DNA of 64,000 nt from Paguma larvata (taxonomy: Eukaryota; Chordata; Mammalia; Carnivora; Viverridae): assembly GCA_030068075.1 (NCBI GenBank), contig CM057826.1, positions 62,345,312 through 62,409,311 of the forward strand. Direction: 5' to 3'. Under the pieces are notes generated by a model, which searched no databases, was not told the DNA's origin, and worked only from the letters and a program-made list of their open reading frames with translations. This document shows positions 42,404 through 53,880 of this stretch, piece by piece (position 1 is the stretch's first letter; every line of letters starts with the position of its first letter). The translations under genes and the position numbers were made by a program.

Positions 42404-42839
42404 GCAGATAAAGGAGAATTCTTCATTTGTGCTTCCTTCTGTGTGATGGGGTTGGATGTAAGAAGGTTCTTGACAAGAGTCCCCACTTTAGTGTGGCCAT
42501 TCGTGTTACGAATGTTCTTCGTCACACCCTCACGTGGTGCCACCTTGTGGATGAGGTGGCTCCTCTGACCTTCACCGTGCCTGTCTGTTCATCTCGGGAG
42601 AACAGTGATTGTGACTATGGAGCCTTGGCTGTGCCTGACCACAAATGTTACAGCTTTCTTCAGTCTATGCCTGGGATTCAATAGACATCCTGGGATCCCT
42701 AGTTACTATCACCCTAGGGATTCCTTTGCCCTCTCTTCTGGGCTGGTTCTCTTGGTCCCTTTGCCTCTGGTCATCTTCTTTCATTGTCTACACCTGCCCC
42801 GCCCCCATGTTGTGGAGCACAGGTTCCAGAGCCTTCCTG
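42401..42839. other. Unique sequence
   Basis: No recognised gene. Confidence 0.4.
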
Positions 42840-43850
42840 AGAAACAGCAGAAGAGAATTTAATTTTTTGAGATCTTGAGTCCCTGCAGATGCCTTATTCT
42901 CTCCTCTCATTTGGTGGACAGTTTGCCTGGGTATAGAATCTGGTTTAGAAATAATTTTCTTTCAGAATTTTAAGAGCATTATGCCATATCTTCTATCTGT
43001 CTGGAAACTTGTAGACTTCTCTTTTTGTCCCCAGGCTTCTTAAATTTTGCAGCACTGTGCTTTGGTATGGGTCTGTTTTCATCCATTGTGGTGAGAAATT
43101 TGGATCTTTTTAGTTAAAAAACGTGTGTCCTTCATTCTTGAGAAATTTTCTTGAAGTATTTAATTTACCATTTTTTCCCTCTCTGTTTTCTTTTTTCAAC
43201 TTCTGTTACTCAGCTGTTGAATGTCTTGAATCGATTTTCAATATTCTTATCTTTCCTCTCTTATTTTCCATTCCTTTGTCTTTTTGCTGTATTTTCTGGA
43301 AGGTTTCCTCACATTGGCCTTCTAAATCCACCTACTCCTTTTTAAAAATCACTTCTTTCTGCTTTTAATTTCCAAGAAGTCTCTTTTAATTCTTCATTCT
43401 CTGAATGTTCCTTTGATTAGAGCTTCCTGGATGTAATATCTCCTCTTATCTCCCTGGGATTATTAATAATAATCTTTAAAAGCTTTCTGCACCTTGCACA
43501 GCCTTTGTTTCTGTACACTATATCTTCTATTTGTCTGCTTGTTTGCCCTATTCCATGACAGAGGTGTCCCTCAGATGTCTGGTGGCTTGTGGTCACCAGA
43601 TCATGATTAAGTACCAAAATGCTGATTAGAAGCATGAGATCTCAATGGGCTTCTGGCAGGGGAGTCCACCAGTGTCAGTGCCTTGAGGTCTTTCATTTGG
43701 GGCGGGTCAGATTCCCTAGAGAAACTCTTTTAGTCTCCTCCTGGGGGAGGGGTCTGTTCAGGCGGCCTCTGGAGAACAAAGGAGAAGGAAGCTGGGTGGT
43801 GGCCAAAGTATTCTGCATCCCATTTTCAGTATAGTATCTAAGCTCTTAGC
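42840..43850 (-). repeat. T-rich ancient repeat, unassigned
   Basis: Long T/C-rich plus strand with CTTTGTCTTTTTGCTGTATT near 43276, TTCTCTGAATGTTCCTTTGATT near 43398 and ATGTCTGGTGGCTTGTGGTC near 43575. I have seen this style in old mammalian repeats but cannot name it. Orientation is a guess. No open frame. Confidence 0.35.
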
Positions 43851-44229
43851 TGTGCCTTGCCTTCTCCTGAGAGATAAGTTCCAGACTTATGCTCGGGAGT
43901 CGAGCTCGGAGTGAGTTGGGGATCCGGATTCCCACAGATTACAAAAGCCTTTGCTTATCCACCCCTGTGAGGCTGCATCTGGGGCCTCCCCAAAGGGGCC
44001 TTCCCCACCTGCAGAGTTTTCAGAGCTCTGTCCTGCTCCGCTTCTCTGGACGGACCCTCTCCTGCCCTTCCCAATTCCTGACCCTTGACCTCCTGTCCTT
44101 TACGCAAAGGCAAGCCCCACCCTGTGGCTGTGTCTCCTCAGCTGAAATCAAACCGATTGCACAGCTCCATCTGCTCTGACCGTGTTTGTGTTTCCTCTGT
44201 TCACCCGGGTCATGTCCTCTGACACCCAG
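43851..44229. other. Unique sequence
   Basis: No recognised feature. Confidence 0.35.
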
Positions 44230-44405
44230 AGGGAAATGCCCCAGCCCTCGGCCACCCAAGTCATCTCAAACCATTGTTTCATATTTAAAACTTTACTAAG
44301 TCGTATGTTTATGCCTTGCTTTTCCCCCTGGAAATGTGAGCGTCTCCTCTCTTCATGGCCGAGCGCAGGCCCAGGCAACGTGCAAGATGTTCAATAAATA
44401 TCTCC
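44230..44405 (+). mobile_element. L2 3' end
   Basis: CCCTGGAAATGTGAGCGTC near 44326 and TGCAAGATGTTCAATAAATATC near 44380. Confidence 0.6.
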
Positions 44406-44529
44406 CCATATCCCTGCTCTATTGAAAAAATAAAGTGCTTATGAGCCCATGTATGATTTACAGACACAAATGTGGGTAGCGAAAATTATTCTCTCTTATC
44501 GGAGCTTAGTTTTCTACTAGCTTGTATTG

Positions 44530-45160
44530 TAAAAACAATATAACATGAAAGGAATTTTTGAAAAAAGAGGGGGAAAATCCCTCATAATTCTACGAGCACA
44601 ACTATTTTCATTCGTGTGTGTGTTGACTTTAAGCCTTTTTCTGCAAGTGTCCGCATGTGTACACGCTCCGGTCCCTAAGATCCAGCACGAAGACCACTTC
44701 CCAGGGCAGTTTTCTCAGACCCCAAGTAACTCCTTTCCCCTCTGTTGCTGACCTTCTCACCCCCTGCCCCCCAGGGTCATTATTTGTTTCCAGGTCACTG
44801 GGACCAGTAACTTCCCGGGAACAGGAATGATATCCCAAGAGTCTCTGGGCCCCAAGCCCAGGGCAGGGCACGTGCTGCTGCTTCGCACAGTCACAGTTTT
44901 GTATTCCGCACTGTCACTGCATATGAGAACAGATGCCTTTCCCCTGTTGCTCTGTAGTTTTCATAACGATCCTTTTTAACGGCTCCAGAATATTTCATCA
45001 AGTGGCTATTTCATAATTTAGTTAACCAGTCCCCTACTGGGGGACATTTGGGTTGTTTCCAGTTTTTTTTTCCCCCTTACCACAAATAACGCTGAAACAA
45101 AACCATTTTTGTGCAATATAGTTTACTTCTCCTTTTGAGTAAATTCATGGAATTCCTGGA
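44530..45160 (-). mobile_element. L1-like relic, antisense
   Basis: ATAATTCTACGAGCACAACT near 44584, GTTAACCAGTCCCCTACTGG near 45020, GGACATTTGGGTTGTTTCC near 45042. Same type as 4880-5260. The middle (44720-44930) is less clear. Confidence 0.5.
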
Positions 45161-45499
45161 TTGAGCAGGTCCCTGGTTCTGGAGCCTGTTTCAGCCTGGC
45201 AACTTGGTGAGGTTTAAGCCCGTTTCAACCTCACAAGACGGACACAGAGGCCCGCACCCACAAGCCTGTCTCCCTTCGGCAAAAACACATCCTATGACTA
45301 CTATCCAGATCCGTCTCCCTCGCTCAGCCGAGATCAGGGATTGGGTCGTTCTTGTGTTTATTAAAGTGTTGTTTATTCTTGGACTCTCTGGAGCCTGATA
45401 CAAACCTGGCGTGTCTGAGGTGCTCGCAGCATTGACCTTATGTGTCTGCCACCTCCCACCTTTGCCCCTTTTTCCCACAACCCCTCAGCGCGGAACCAG
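45161..45499. other. Unique sequence
   Basis: No recognised feature. Confidence 0.35.
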
Positions 45500-45850
45500 C
45501 CAGGGCAGAGCGCAGTTTGGTGGTACTGCTGTTTTTGGCCACATAGGTAGTCCTGGGCTTCAGGCTGGCCAATCAGAGCACTGCACCCTGCTCCCAGGGA
45601 TTGGCTCTGGGAAGGTCACATGACCCAGTCAGAGCCAATGAGTTGCGACCTTGGGATATTTGCGAGAGAAGCCTGTTCTTCGATTGAACTCAGCGCTGTG
45701 AGGGTGACACGTTGATGATGCAGTATTGTTGATATATTATTGACCACGAGGTACTATTGATGGTGAGACATTGGAGCTGCCTGCAGCCATTTTGCCATCG
45801 TACAGGGAGACCCCACCTGAGAATGGTGTCAAGTGCAAGGAGCGTAGGGC
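45500..45850 (+). mobile_element. LTR-like relic
   Basis: GGCCAATCAGAGCACTGC near 45567, AGGTCACATGACCCAGTCAG near 45614 and GCCTGCAGCCATTTTGCC near 45779 resemble 56585-56800. Confidence 0.4.
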
Positions 45851-45869
45851 GAAGAGAGACAGAAAGCAC

Positions 45870-46150
45870 CTTCCTTCATTTATTCCTTCTACATCTCATT
45901 GTTAAGCCCCACTCGGTGCCAGGCGTGTTCCCTGCCCTGGGGGTACAGCCATGGACAAGACGAAGCGCCCTTCTCACGGAGTTCAGGGACAGTCTAGCGG
46001 GGAAAACCGTCTCTACAAGACTATATATAAACAAGAGGCAAAGGACGAGACTGAGTGGACAAAGGAGGGTGGCTGCTTTAGACTGGCCCTGGGGGGGGCG
46101 CTCTGTGAAGAGTGGACATTGGAGTGGAGGCTTAAGTGATGCGAAGGGAT
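45870..46150 (-). mobile_element. L2, antisense
   Basis: CTTCATTTATTCCTTCTACA near 45873, CACTCGGTGCCAGGCGTG near 45910, ACAGCCATGGACAAGACGAA near 45945. Confidence 0.65.
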
Positions 46151-46190
46151 TGCCTTCCGCGTGGTAGCGGCCGACTAAAGGCCTCGCCCT

Positions 46191-46210
46191 GGGGTGGGGG
46201 TGGGGTGGGG
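46191..46210 (+). other. G-quadruplex motif
   Basis: GGGGTGGGGGTGGGGTGGGG: four G runs with single T loops. Confidence 0.85.
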
Positions 46211-46224
46211 CCTGATGCACAGGG

Positions 46225-46335
46225 TTTTTTTGTTTGTTTGTTTTTAACGTTTTTTTAAATTGAGGTAAAATACACATGGCATAAAATCTATCATCGTAAC
46301 CACTTGGGCACGTACAGTTGAGGGGATGCACGGGT
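46225..46335 (-). mobile_element. L1 3' fragment, antisense
   Basis: TTGAGGTAAAATACACATGG near 46260 and TCATCGTAACCACTTGGGC near 46292. Same segment as 53930-54091. Confidence 0.6.
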
Positions 46336-48327
46336 TTTGAAGACATTTGAACCCCTGGCTTCAGCAGTCACTGGAACAGCCCCGACTCCCCGACTCTTCA
46401 GCTATGGGAGCCAATGGTTGCCCCATCTGGTCCAACTTTGAGCGAGACTCTCTGTCACTGGCTCCCCAAGAGCCAATACAACTGTTGGGTGAGCAAATAG
46501 ATAAGTGAATAAGCAGGAACCGGAAGTCTCTAGAAACATATGCCACCTCCAGCAATGAATCAGTAGCCTGGGTCTCTACAGCCTCGTCTCTGCCGGGTAT
46601 TATCATCAACCAACTTTCAAGCCTAGAATTTGAAATACAGGGAGGAGACAAAGGATCCAGGGAGAGGGAAAAGGAGACCAGCCTCTCCGTTCTTCCCTCA
46701 AGTTCTCGGCACTCATCCACGTTCAACTGGGTCGGGGCCCGCTTTGTTCTCTGCTCTGAGCTGTTGTCTTATGGTAGGTTGTGACATTTCCACCTGGAGG
46801 TGTCTCGCTTATTGCTCTGGGGACGTTTTTATTTTTTTATTTGAAGAGAATTTCCATGGCAGTCTGTGCCACCAAGGGCCGTCGGGAGCCTCTGGCAATA
46901 TGATTCTGTCTGAAGAACAAAGAGACAAATTTGCAGAAGATCAAATGCAAAGGCATCGTGAGAGAAGGAGAGGGCTGGGAGTTACAGATGAAAACTGTGC
47001 CTGTTCCAGCCCAGATCTGTGTGTTTTGCTGAGATCTGAGAGCCATGAATAATGGAGGATACACACACAGCCCGGGGTGTGTGGCTGCTGGATGTGTGAG
47101 AGGGGACGGGGTCCCCCCAGCCTTGCCGAAGATACGGCCTTGCCATGAGGAAGTAGGGCCTGGCACGACCCCCAGGCGGGGTCACCACAAATGGAAAGAG
47201 CAGTGAAGAGACAGAGGATGGGGTTAAGGGGCTGGAGAGCCTGCGGCCGAGGGGAGTCTGTGTCCTGCTGCGGCTGCATGAGCATGAAGGAAGCTCAGGC
47301 GTAGGAAAAATACAATTCTAGGTTCCCAAAGTGGGCTCCAGTTATCCCTTGGATTTAGGGGAAATGCAGAGGACACGAGAGCTCTCCTTCTCGCCCCTGC
47401 TGACTGGTGTGCCTTCTCTGCCAGGTTCAGGAAGGAGACCACAGCCTCCTTTGGGGGTGCATGCTCTGTGACCCTTCTCCTGAGAGTCTACCCATCCTGT
47501 GACCTGTGCCCCATCGCCCTCAGTTCAGTGCCCTCGGCTTGCCTTCCCTTGACACCCAGCACCCCTCCCAGTTCCCCAGGCTCACCCTCCAGCCTCAGAA
47601 CCTTTCCCAAAGACCCTGCCCCCGTTTCAGGCTTCGGTCCTGAGACTTCACCCTCCTCAAGCTCCTCCCAGCTTCCACATCCTAACACCCCTATCACAGG
47701 CCCTCTTCCTCCCCCCTGTTCTAGTCTTCCCTCCCCTTTCCTGGAGCTCCCAGACCCCCGGGTTGGCTGCCTCACATGTTTCCACAATCTGCCTGCCCAC
47801 TGGGTCTTCGCTGGGATTACAGCCTCGCACCCTTTGCAAGGCTCTGAGACATCTGTTGTCGCCCGCCCCGTCCAGTGCATCGCTGGGTCCCATCCTCCTG
47901 GGAGTGGGCTCTCATCCTTTTTTTCTGGCACCCACTGCCAGAGCCTGCTTCCTGTCAAGTAAGAGCCAGCCTCCCTCTTTAGAAGCCAAATGCTGGACAT
48001 TTGCTCTCTAGGCCTTCCTGACCAGTAGGATCTCCCTGTCAGTCCCACCCGCCCCGACTAGCCAGGGTCACAAAGAAAGTAGGGACCACGCAGAATCCGA
48101 GAATCTGTTTATTGATAGGCAGTGGCTGCATTGGCTGCAGAAGCACTCTCCTCTGGCTTCCAGGGACAGCGGGGACAGGGCCCGGGGGCCAGTGGGGCGG
48201 GTTCAGGTGTCAAAGCCAAGCGTAAGGGCGGAGGTATGTTTCCTGTATGTTCAGCCTGTAAGCGTGATGCTTGGGCCTCCCGGAGGGTCTCTGGAGTGCT
48301 TTATTTATTAAATATTATTAAAATATC
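46336..48327. other. Long unique stretch
   Basis: About 2 kb with no recognised repeat or exon. Pro/Ser-rich frames at 47468-47962 (plus) and 47488-48048 (minus) are mirror products of a pyrimidine-rich plus strand and are not credible proteins. Confidence 0.5.
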
Positions 48328-48419
48328 CTTTATTTTTTTTAAGTTTATTTTTATTTATTTTGAGAGAGAGATAGAGAGCAAGTGGGGGAGGGGCAAAAAG
48401 AGAGGGAGACAGAATCCCA
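48328..48419 (-). mobile_element. Partial CAN-SINE, antisense, head missing
   Basis: T/A tail, then GAGAGAGAGATAGAGAGCAA and GACAGAATCCCAA. It stops before the tRNA-derived head. Confidence 0.8.
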
Positions 48420-48429
48420 ACAAGATTTA

Positions 48430-49080
48430 ACAATATCTATCCAGATTATGAATGCATGCATCCTTTGACGCAGCAGTCCCACTTTGGGGAGTTCATATTA
48501 CTCCTCTCCTGTGCAGTTATTATAGCCTGGAGGTTAGAGGTCTTTTCTGATCAGAACATAGAAACCATTTTCATCTCCCATCAGCCCCGACTAGGCTTTC
48601 TCGCTCTTCTTTTCCGCAGTGTAGTATTTCATTGTGAGGACAGGCCGCAGCTCACCGAGCCAGCCCCGTCTTGGTGAACACCTAAGTTGCCTTCGACCTT
48701 TTGCTGCCCTAGTGCAGTGGATCTGTTCTACACACGCCGTCTCGTACGTACGAAGTAGAACATCACGCACTATATCAGGTAAGGAGATCAGCTACGCCAC
48801 GGTCTACAGGTTACGTTACCTTTTGCACGAGAGAGAGGGAAAATGAGACTATGTCTCTATATTTATTATACTTCCGTAAAGAGAAGTCTGGAAAGATAGA
48901 TGAAAACCTAATAATAAACACTCTTGCCTTTCGTGGTCAGGCGGAGGAGAGGGGGAACTGAGTGACAGAGAGAGAGGTGGGAGAGAGACTTCCCCGCTCA
49001 CATTTTAGTCTTGTTTTGCTTTTGGAACTACTCGACTGTGTTACCTGTGTTTTAAACAACACCAACAAACGTAGATGAGT
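48430..49080. mobile_element. L1 relic of mixed orientation
   Basis: 48448-48500 reads sense (CCTTTGACGCAGCAGTCCCA). 48540-48700 reads antisense (TAGTATTTCATTGTGAGGAC near 48621, TGGTGAACACCTAAGTTGCC near 48671). 48840-49080 reads sense (TATATTTATTATACTTCCG near 48857, GTCTGGAAAGATAGATG near 48886). A 5' inversion by twin priming, or two separate L1s, would explain this. Confidence 0.4.
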
Positions 49081-50690
49081 GTAGAGGTGGTACACGGATA
49101 CATAGATGTGACCAAAATTCCGACGATGTCAGTTGAGGGCTGAATTTGGGAACTGCTCTGTATTAGGGCTTTGGGCTGTTTCTCGTGCCAGACTATTCCT
49201 TCACCCACGGGAGCCAAGAGCTGGGGAGAGAAGGGAGGGTGGCACCTACAAATGCAGACCCTGCCTAGCTGAGTGCACGTAACGGCCTGCAGTTCACCTA
49301 CCCGCCCACAGCACCCTGTTTCTCGTTGTCCAGTTGTCCGCCGTGTCTGGGGGTATTGATTAGGAGACCTCTTGTGGAAACTGGACAGGACACCTTAAAT
49401 CCTGCTTCCCTCCCAAGAGAGAAGACTTCAAGGGGCCGGCTCAGGTTAGGGAACTGTCCTGGTGACAGCCAGTGTCAGGGCTCCTATACTGACAGAAGCC
49501 ACCTGTTCCCAACAGCGCAGTGGACCTGCCCCAGGTGTGGGAACCCAGCAGAGCAGCCCACACCTGCGTCCCCAGATCCCAACATTGGTAGAGGCTGAGC
49601 TGGGCACACAACTTAAAATCTCCCCTCTGCAGCCGGAATGAGGGCCCTGGGCTTTGGGGAGAGAGCCGTTGCGGAGGCTTGGGGGGAGGGCCATGTGCCC
49701 GTTTTGTCTCCAACTGCCTTTGTTCTCCAATAAACACGCCAGGGCTGCCTCCCCCCACCTGAAAGCCGCTTCTGCCGGAGAGAGAAATCGTATACAATCT
49801 CTGCTTTAGCTGTACAAAAAGTCTGAAATTGCTTGGAGACCGGGCGGGAGGGAGCCTGGGCAAGGCTGGGGGGATCTGGGCGGGTAATTGCGGGTCATCT
49901 ATCTGCCTCTGTCAGCGCGTCTGCTCGGCAAACGTTTGCAGAAAGGACTTGGTGAATTTGCTCCCCCCCCCATTCCCACCCCCGCCCCATCTTGCATTAC
50001 TTACTCTTTCCTCAGCAGCTGTAAAACCTTTTTCTCAAAACTGCCCTCAAGCATAATGAACAGGAGACATTCAGAGCTGGTAAGAAAGACAACCCCCAAA
50101 CAATGCACCATAGTCTTTCTCAGGGTCTCCAAGATGAGCTAGCACCAGGCCAGAATCTGCTTTGGGGGCAGTGCAGAGGACACCAGGGTCCATAGCATAA
50201 AGGGGGTCACTGTTACTTCCTCCACCAGCCCACTCAGGGCAGTGGCCCCAGAGAGATGTACGAGCCTCCTCCAGATGGACTCTGGGGCTTAGAACCCATG
50301 TCCCACTCGGCCCCACTGGCACCCACCTGCATTCCCGTGATAGCCCTCCAGTGCCTCGTTGCAGTGAGGGGGCAGGGGCAGGAGTCTGGGGTAGTGGCAA
50401 CGCTGTGTAGTGACCAGCGATGCCGGGGTGACCAGCCCGGCTCCTCAGAAGGTACAGGACCAGAGACCACTGGGCAGCCCCAAACGTGGCCAATAGAACC
50501 AGAGGTGCACTCTCCTTTGGGGGCACGGTGGGATCTGGGGGAGGAGGGGTGGGGGTTGACGCTGGGACATGTGACATGGAAACCTGTGGGCCACTGGCAA
50601 TGCCACCTGCTCACAGAGTGACCAGGGCCACCAGCGGCACAACTAGCCCTTTCACTACAGGCACCATGGTGGGCCCCACAGGAGCACTTG
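49081..50690. other. Unique GC-rich sequence
   Basis: No gene recognised. 49725-49830 (CCAATAAACACGCC, CGTATACAATCTCTGCTTTAG) might be conserved. Confidence 0.45.
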
Positions 50691-50765
50691 GCTCAGTCTG
50701 GCAACCTCTGTGGTCTTAGTTCCCTCACCCGCACAGTGGGTGTGACACTGTATACAGAGGCTGTC
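50691..50765 (+). repeat. Possible MIR fragment
   Basis: CTTAGTTCCCTCACCCGCAC near 50717 then AGTGGGTGTG. Confidence 0.3.
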
Positions 50766-50884
50766 ATCTCCTCCGGGCCGGTTTGCCACCGGCATGTGGG
50801 GTCGTTTAAACAGTAGGCGTGAGTATAAAGGTTCCTACTCGAGACAGACACTTTGCGTCCAAAGTGTCCCCAGAGACAGTCAAG

Positions 50885-51000
50885 GCCCAGGCCCTGTTTC
50901 GTACCACCCTACAGTGATGCCCAGAGAGGTGAAGGCACTTTCCTGGGGTCACATAGAGGTGGGGAGACCCCAGGTGGGAATGCAGGTCTCCAGGCTGACT
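50885..51000 (-). repeat. MIR fragment, antisense
   Basis: GCCCAGAGAGGTGAAGGCAC near 50919, CCTGGGGTCACATAGAGG near 50942, GGAATGCAGGTCTCCAGGC near 50977. Confidence 0.65.
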
Positions 51001-51899
51001 GTGGGACTGCCCGCCCGTCTTTCATTTCTTCCCAGGCCCCGGAGTGGGGGCGGGTGGCGGGCACGGTCTCGGTCTGGGAGGTGCGGCCAGTGGCAGGAGG
51101 CCCCTGCGTGGTGTTTCTGCCCCTCCTTCAGGAGGAGCTGCACTGGGCATTCAGTCCTCTGCTTCTGCTGGCACACAGGCCCAGGCAGTGTGCGTGTGTG
51201 AGTCTCCGGAGACTCCCCAGCTCTTCTCCACAAGGAGTTCTAGAACCATCCAGGCGGCCACTCTGCCCTCTCAGCCTCTTCTCTACTCAAGAGGGCAGGA
51301 TGGAACGAGGGGCCATGAACATGGCCGGCCCACTTGAACCCCACCTTCTGCAGTGGGCCGGCTTCAGGTTTTGGTCAAGGCAGGGCCTCCTGGCCCCATG
51401 GGTCTTTTGTCTCTTCCACTGTGCCCTGGACACCAGACCGTTTTGCCCTCTTTTCTCTCTTCCCAGAACACCCCCCCGCAGGCTCCTCAGCAGGATTCCA
51501 GAAACAGGACACGTTCACCCTTAGGGCCCAGGGGCCTTGCTGACTCCTGATGGGCCCCAACGCTCATCCAAGCCCAAGTTTCCTAGGCTTTAAAATGGGC
51601 CAACAGTCCACACATTGCCGGTTGCCCCAGGGAGTCCAGAAAGTGCTGCAGGGACTGGCATCTTCTCTGACAGGGAAGGAAGGGGGTGTGGGCAGGCCCG
51701 CTGGCTCGGGCCCCAGGTTAACAAGCCCCAGAGTCAGACCCCAGAGGATGGTAGACTCCAGGGGAGGCTCTGTCAGGATGGAAATGGATGACATTCATCA
51801 CTGAGCCCAAGTGATGTCATAGTTGAGTCCCGTTCTCTCCTTTGCCCCCTGAGTGTTCTCTCGGCAATTCCTGTTCCCTCTGTCCTCAGCGTCTATCCA
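51001..51899. other. Unique GC-rich sequence
   Basis: Frame 50853-51524 (plus, 223 codons) spans a MIR and has no recognisable domain. The C run at 51926-51938 lies just downstream. Confidence 0.45.
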
Positions 51900-51939
51900 G
51901 CACCCGCTGTCCTGGCTGCTGTGACCCCCCCCCCCCAGC

Positions 51940-52385
51940 CAGGGGAGCACCAATCTCGGCTTCTTCCTCCCGCTCCAGGCCCTGCTCCAGCAGCCCGCCC
52001 CCTTGAGGGCATGCTCTCACTTTAGGACTTCTGCCTTTGCTGTTCTCTTTATCTGGAAGGTTCTTCTCAGATCTCCGTGTGCCTCACTCCCTCTCTCCTT
52101 GGATCCCAGTTCCAATGTCACCGTATTAAAAGGGAGCTCCCGAACCACCCAGTAGAAAAAGCAGGCCTGCCTTCCTGACTTGGCTCTGCTCTGGTTTTCT
52201 TCATAGCCCTTAGGACCACCTGACCCTTTACATACTTATTATTTCTCTGCCTCACCTGAACTGTAGGTGACTATGGAAACAGAACCCTTGTTTCCTCTCT
52301 GACATCTGCACAGTGCCTAGAACAGTGCGTGACACGTAGTAGGAGCCCTATGAACACATGCCGAATGAATGAATGGTTAAATATA
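51940..52385 (+). mobile_element. L2 3' end, long copy
   Basis: CTGCCTTTGCTGTTCTCTTT near 52030, CCAGTTCCAATGTCACCGTA near 52106, GCACAGTGCCTAGAACAGTG near 52308, CGAATGAATGAATGGTTAAA end. Confidence 0.85.
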
Positions 52386-52859
52386 AGCACTGAAATTATC
52401 CCACAGTTTCTGCAACACGTTGGGGGCCCTTCTTGCATTTTTAACATAAGAGGACCCAAAAAAGTAGTTTGAGACTCTCCCACCCTCTGAGAGCCTCTGA
52501 GGGTTAGCACAGCTGTGGGTGGCTGAATCAGGTGTCCTGTCCACCCCGAGGAAGGAGAAGGACTGAGCATAGCTGTGGTGACAGGGGAGCAATCGGAATG
52601 CTGCAGGGACTTCAGTGAAGAGGTTGGTCCGGCACTGGGGCAAACAGGAGCACATGTGCCCATCTAGGGAGGGAAGGGCTGCTAACGACAGCCCTGTAGG
52701 TTGTGCTCTGCACACCTGCAGGGGGCGCCAACCCCAGACCGTACAACCTGACTGGTGCCTCCAAGTGCTGTGCAGTGCACATCCTGAACACCTGTCCGTG
52801 GCAGCTCCGACAGGGACGTGCTCGCTCCGCTCCAGTGAAGTGCGGCTGGATGGGAAGGT
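52386..52859. other. Unassigned sequence with CTCF-like site
   Basis: No gene recognised. See 52715-52730. Confidence 0.35.
52715..52730 (+). promoter_or_regulatory. CTCF-like binding motif
   Basis: CCTGCAGGGGGCGCCA fits CCNSCAGGGGGCGC, with T in place of A at the third base. A good candidate by eye. Confidence 0.45.
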
Positions 52860-53210
52860 TATATGATTGGAACGAGTGGAACTGGAGTTCACAAAAGACC
52901 ACTTCTCAGCTGCCTCGGGATACAGGTAGGCCATATGATCACACCCAGTCAATGGCAAGGGAAGAGACATCAGACGTGTGTCACAGGCTAGGGCTTTGCG
53001 ATACCCACGTGCTCTTCTCTCCTCTCTTCTTTCCTTGAAGCAGCAACCGACGAGGCCACGTGTCTCACGTGCCACCACACAACAGTGGCGTCTCCATCAG
53101 CCTGGGTCCCTAAGTGACTATGTGGAGCAGAGCCCCGACCCGCTTGCATCGGACATACAGTGTGAGAAAGAAATACACACCCTGCAGTAAACCACCGAGA
53201 CTCCAAGGGG
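52860..53210 (+). mobile_element. MLT1/MaLR-like LTR relic
   Basis: CATATGATCACACCCAGTCA near 52932, CTTTCCTTGAAGCAGC near 53030, GTAAACCACCGAGACTCCAA near 53187. Same type as 33060-33580. Confidence 0.45.
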
Positions 53211-53670
53211 TTTGTCCCGCGCCGGAGCCCAGCCCGCCCTGACTACACCGCGGAGCTAATGCTATCCCGACTTCTGGGTCTGAAGAGAAATCTTCTGATG
53301 TTACACGTTGGGCACCAGTTAAAGATAATACCGTGTCTCAGGCCGAGCAGAACCCCTCCGCAGGCTTGGGCTTGCCGCGTGGGCTTGCCGCCCAGTCTTG
53401 GGCTACACCATGAGACCTTGGAGGCCTGTACCTAGAACATGAGCTCACTCAGTTCTTTGCACTTCTCTAGGCAATTTCATACACTTGTGGGCGTATCAGG
53501 ACAGAACGAGGCTCTCTGGTCTATGATTAACTGGAAGAGAATGCCTGGTTACAAACAAGAGCGAAAGACGGCAATACTATGGCTCTTTTAAAAGCTGCTG
53601 AAAAGCCGCACCGGGGCATCGAAGGCCCGTGACAGCAGCTCTGAGACACGGGCTGAATCAGCCCGGAGTG
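53211..53670. other. Unique sequence
   Basis: Includes a small tandem copy of GGGCTTGCCGCG at 53367-53391. No gene recognised. Confidence 0.4.
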
Positions 53671-53671
53671 A

Positions 53672-53800
53672 TGTAGGCAATGGTGATTAAGAACTCGGCT
53701 CTGCGACTGGCCGTGTGACCTTGGGCAAGTCACCTCACCTCTCTGAGCCTCTGTCGCTTTGCGGGGACGTCTGGGATTATTATAGAAACTGCTTCTCAAG
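53672..53800 (+). repeat. MIR
   Basis: GGTGATTAAGAACTCGGCTC near 53682 and GTGACCTTGGGCAAGTCACC near 53716, then CTCTGAGCCTCTGTCGC. Confidence 0.8.
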
Positions 53801-53880
53801 GAGGCTGACAGGAGGAGGGAGGCCCCCCAGGGGAGGCACGCGGCCTTGGTGCCCCGGGGTCTGGTCAGTTGCAGGCTGGC

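Noticed and set aside
42840..43850. T-rich stretch as a processed pseudogene on the minus strand
   Set aside because: No continuous frame, no A tail with duplications, and an old-repeat look.
47468..48048. Pro/Ser-rich plus frame and Gly-rich minus frame
   Set aside because: Mirror products of a pyrimidine-rich strand.
50853..51524. 223-codon plus-strand frame
   Set aside because: Starts in unique DNA, runs through an antisense MIR. Other frames are also open in this GC-rich DNA.
52377..53078. 233-codon minus-strand frame
   Set aside because: Overlaps an L2 end and an LTR relic and resembles no protein.
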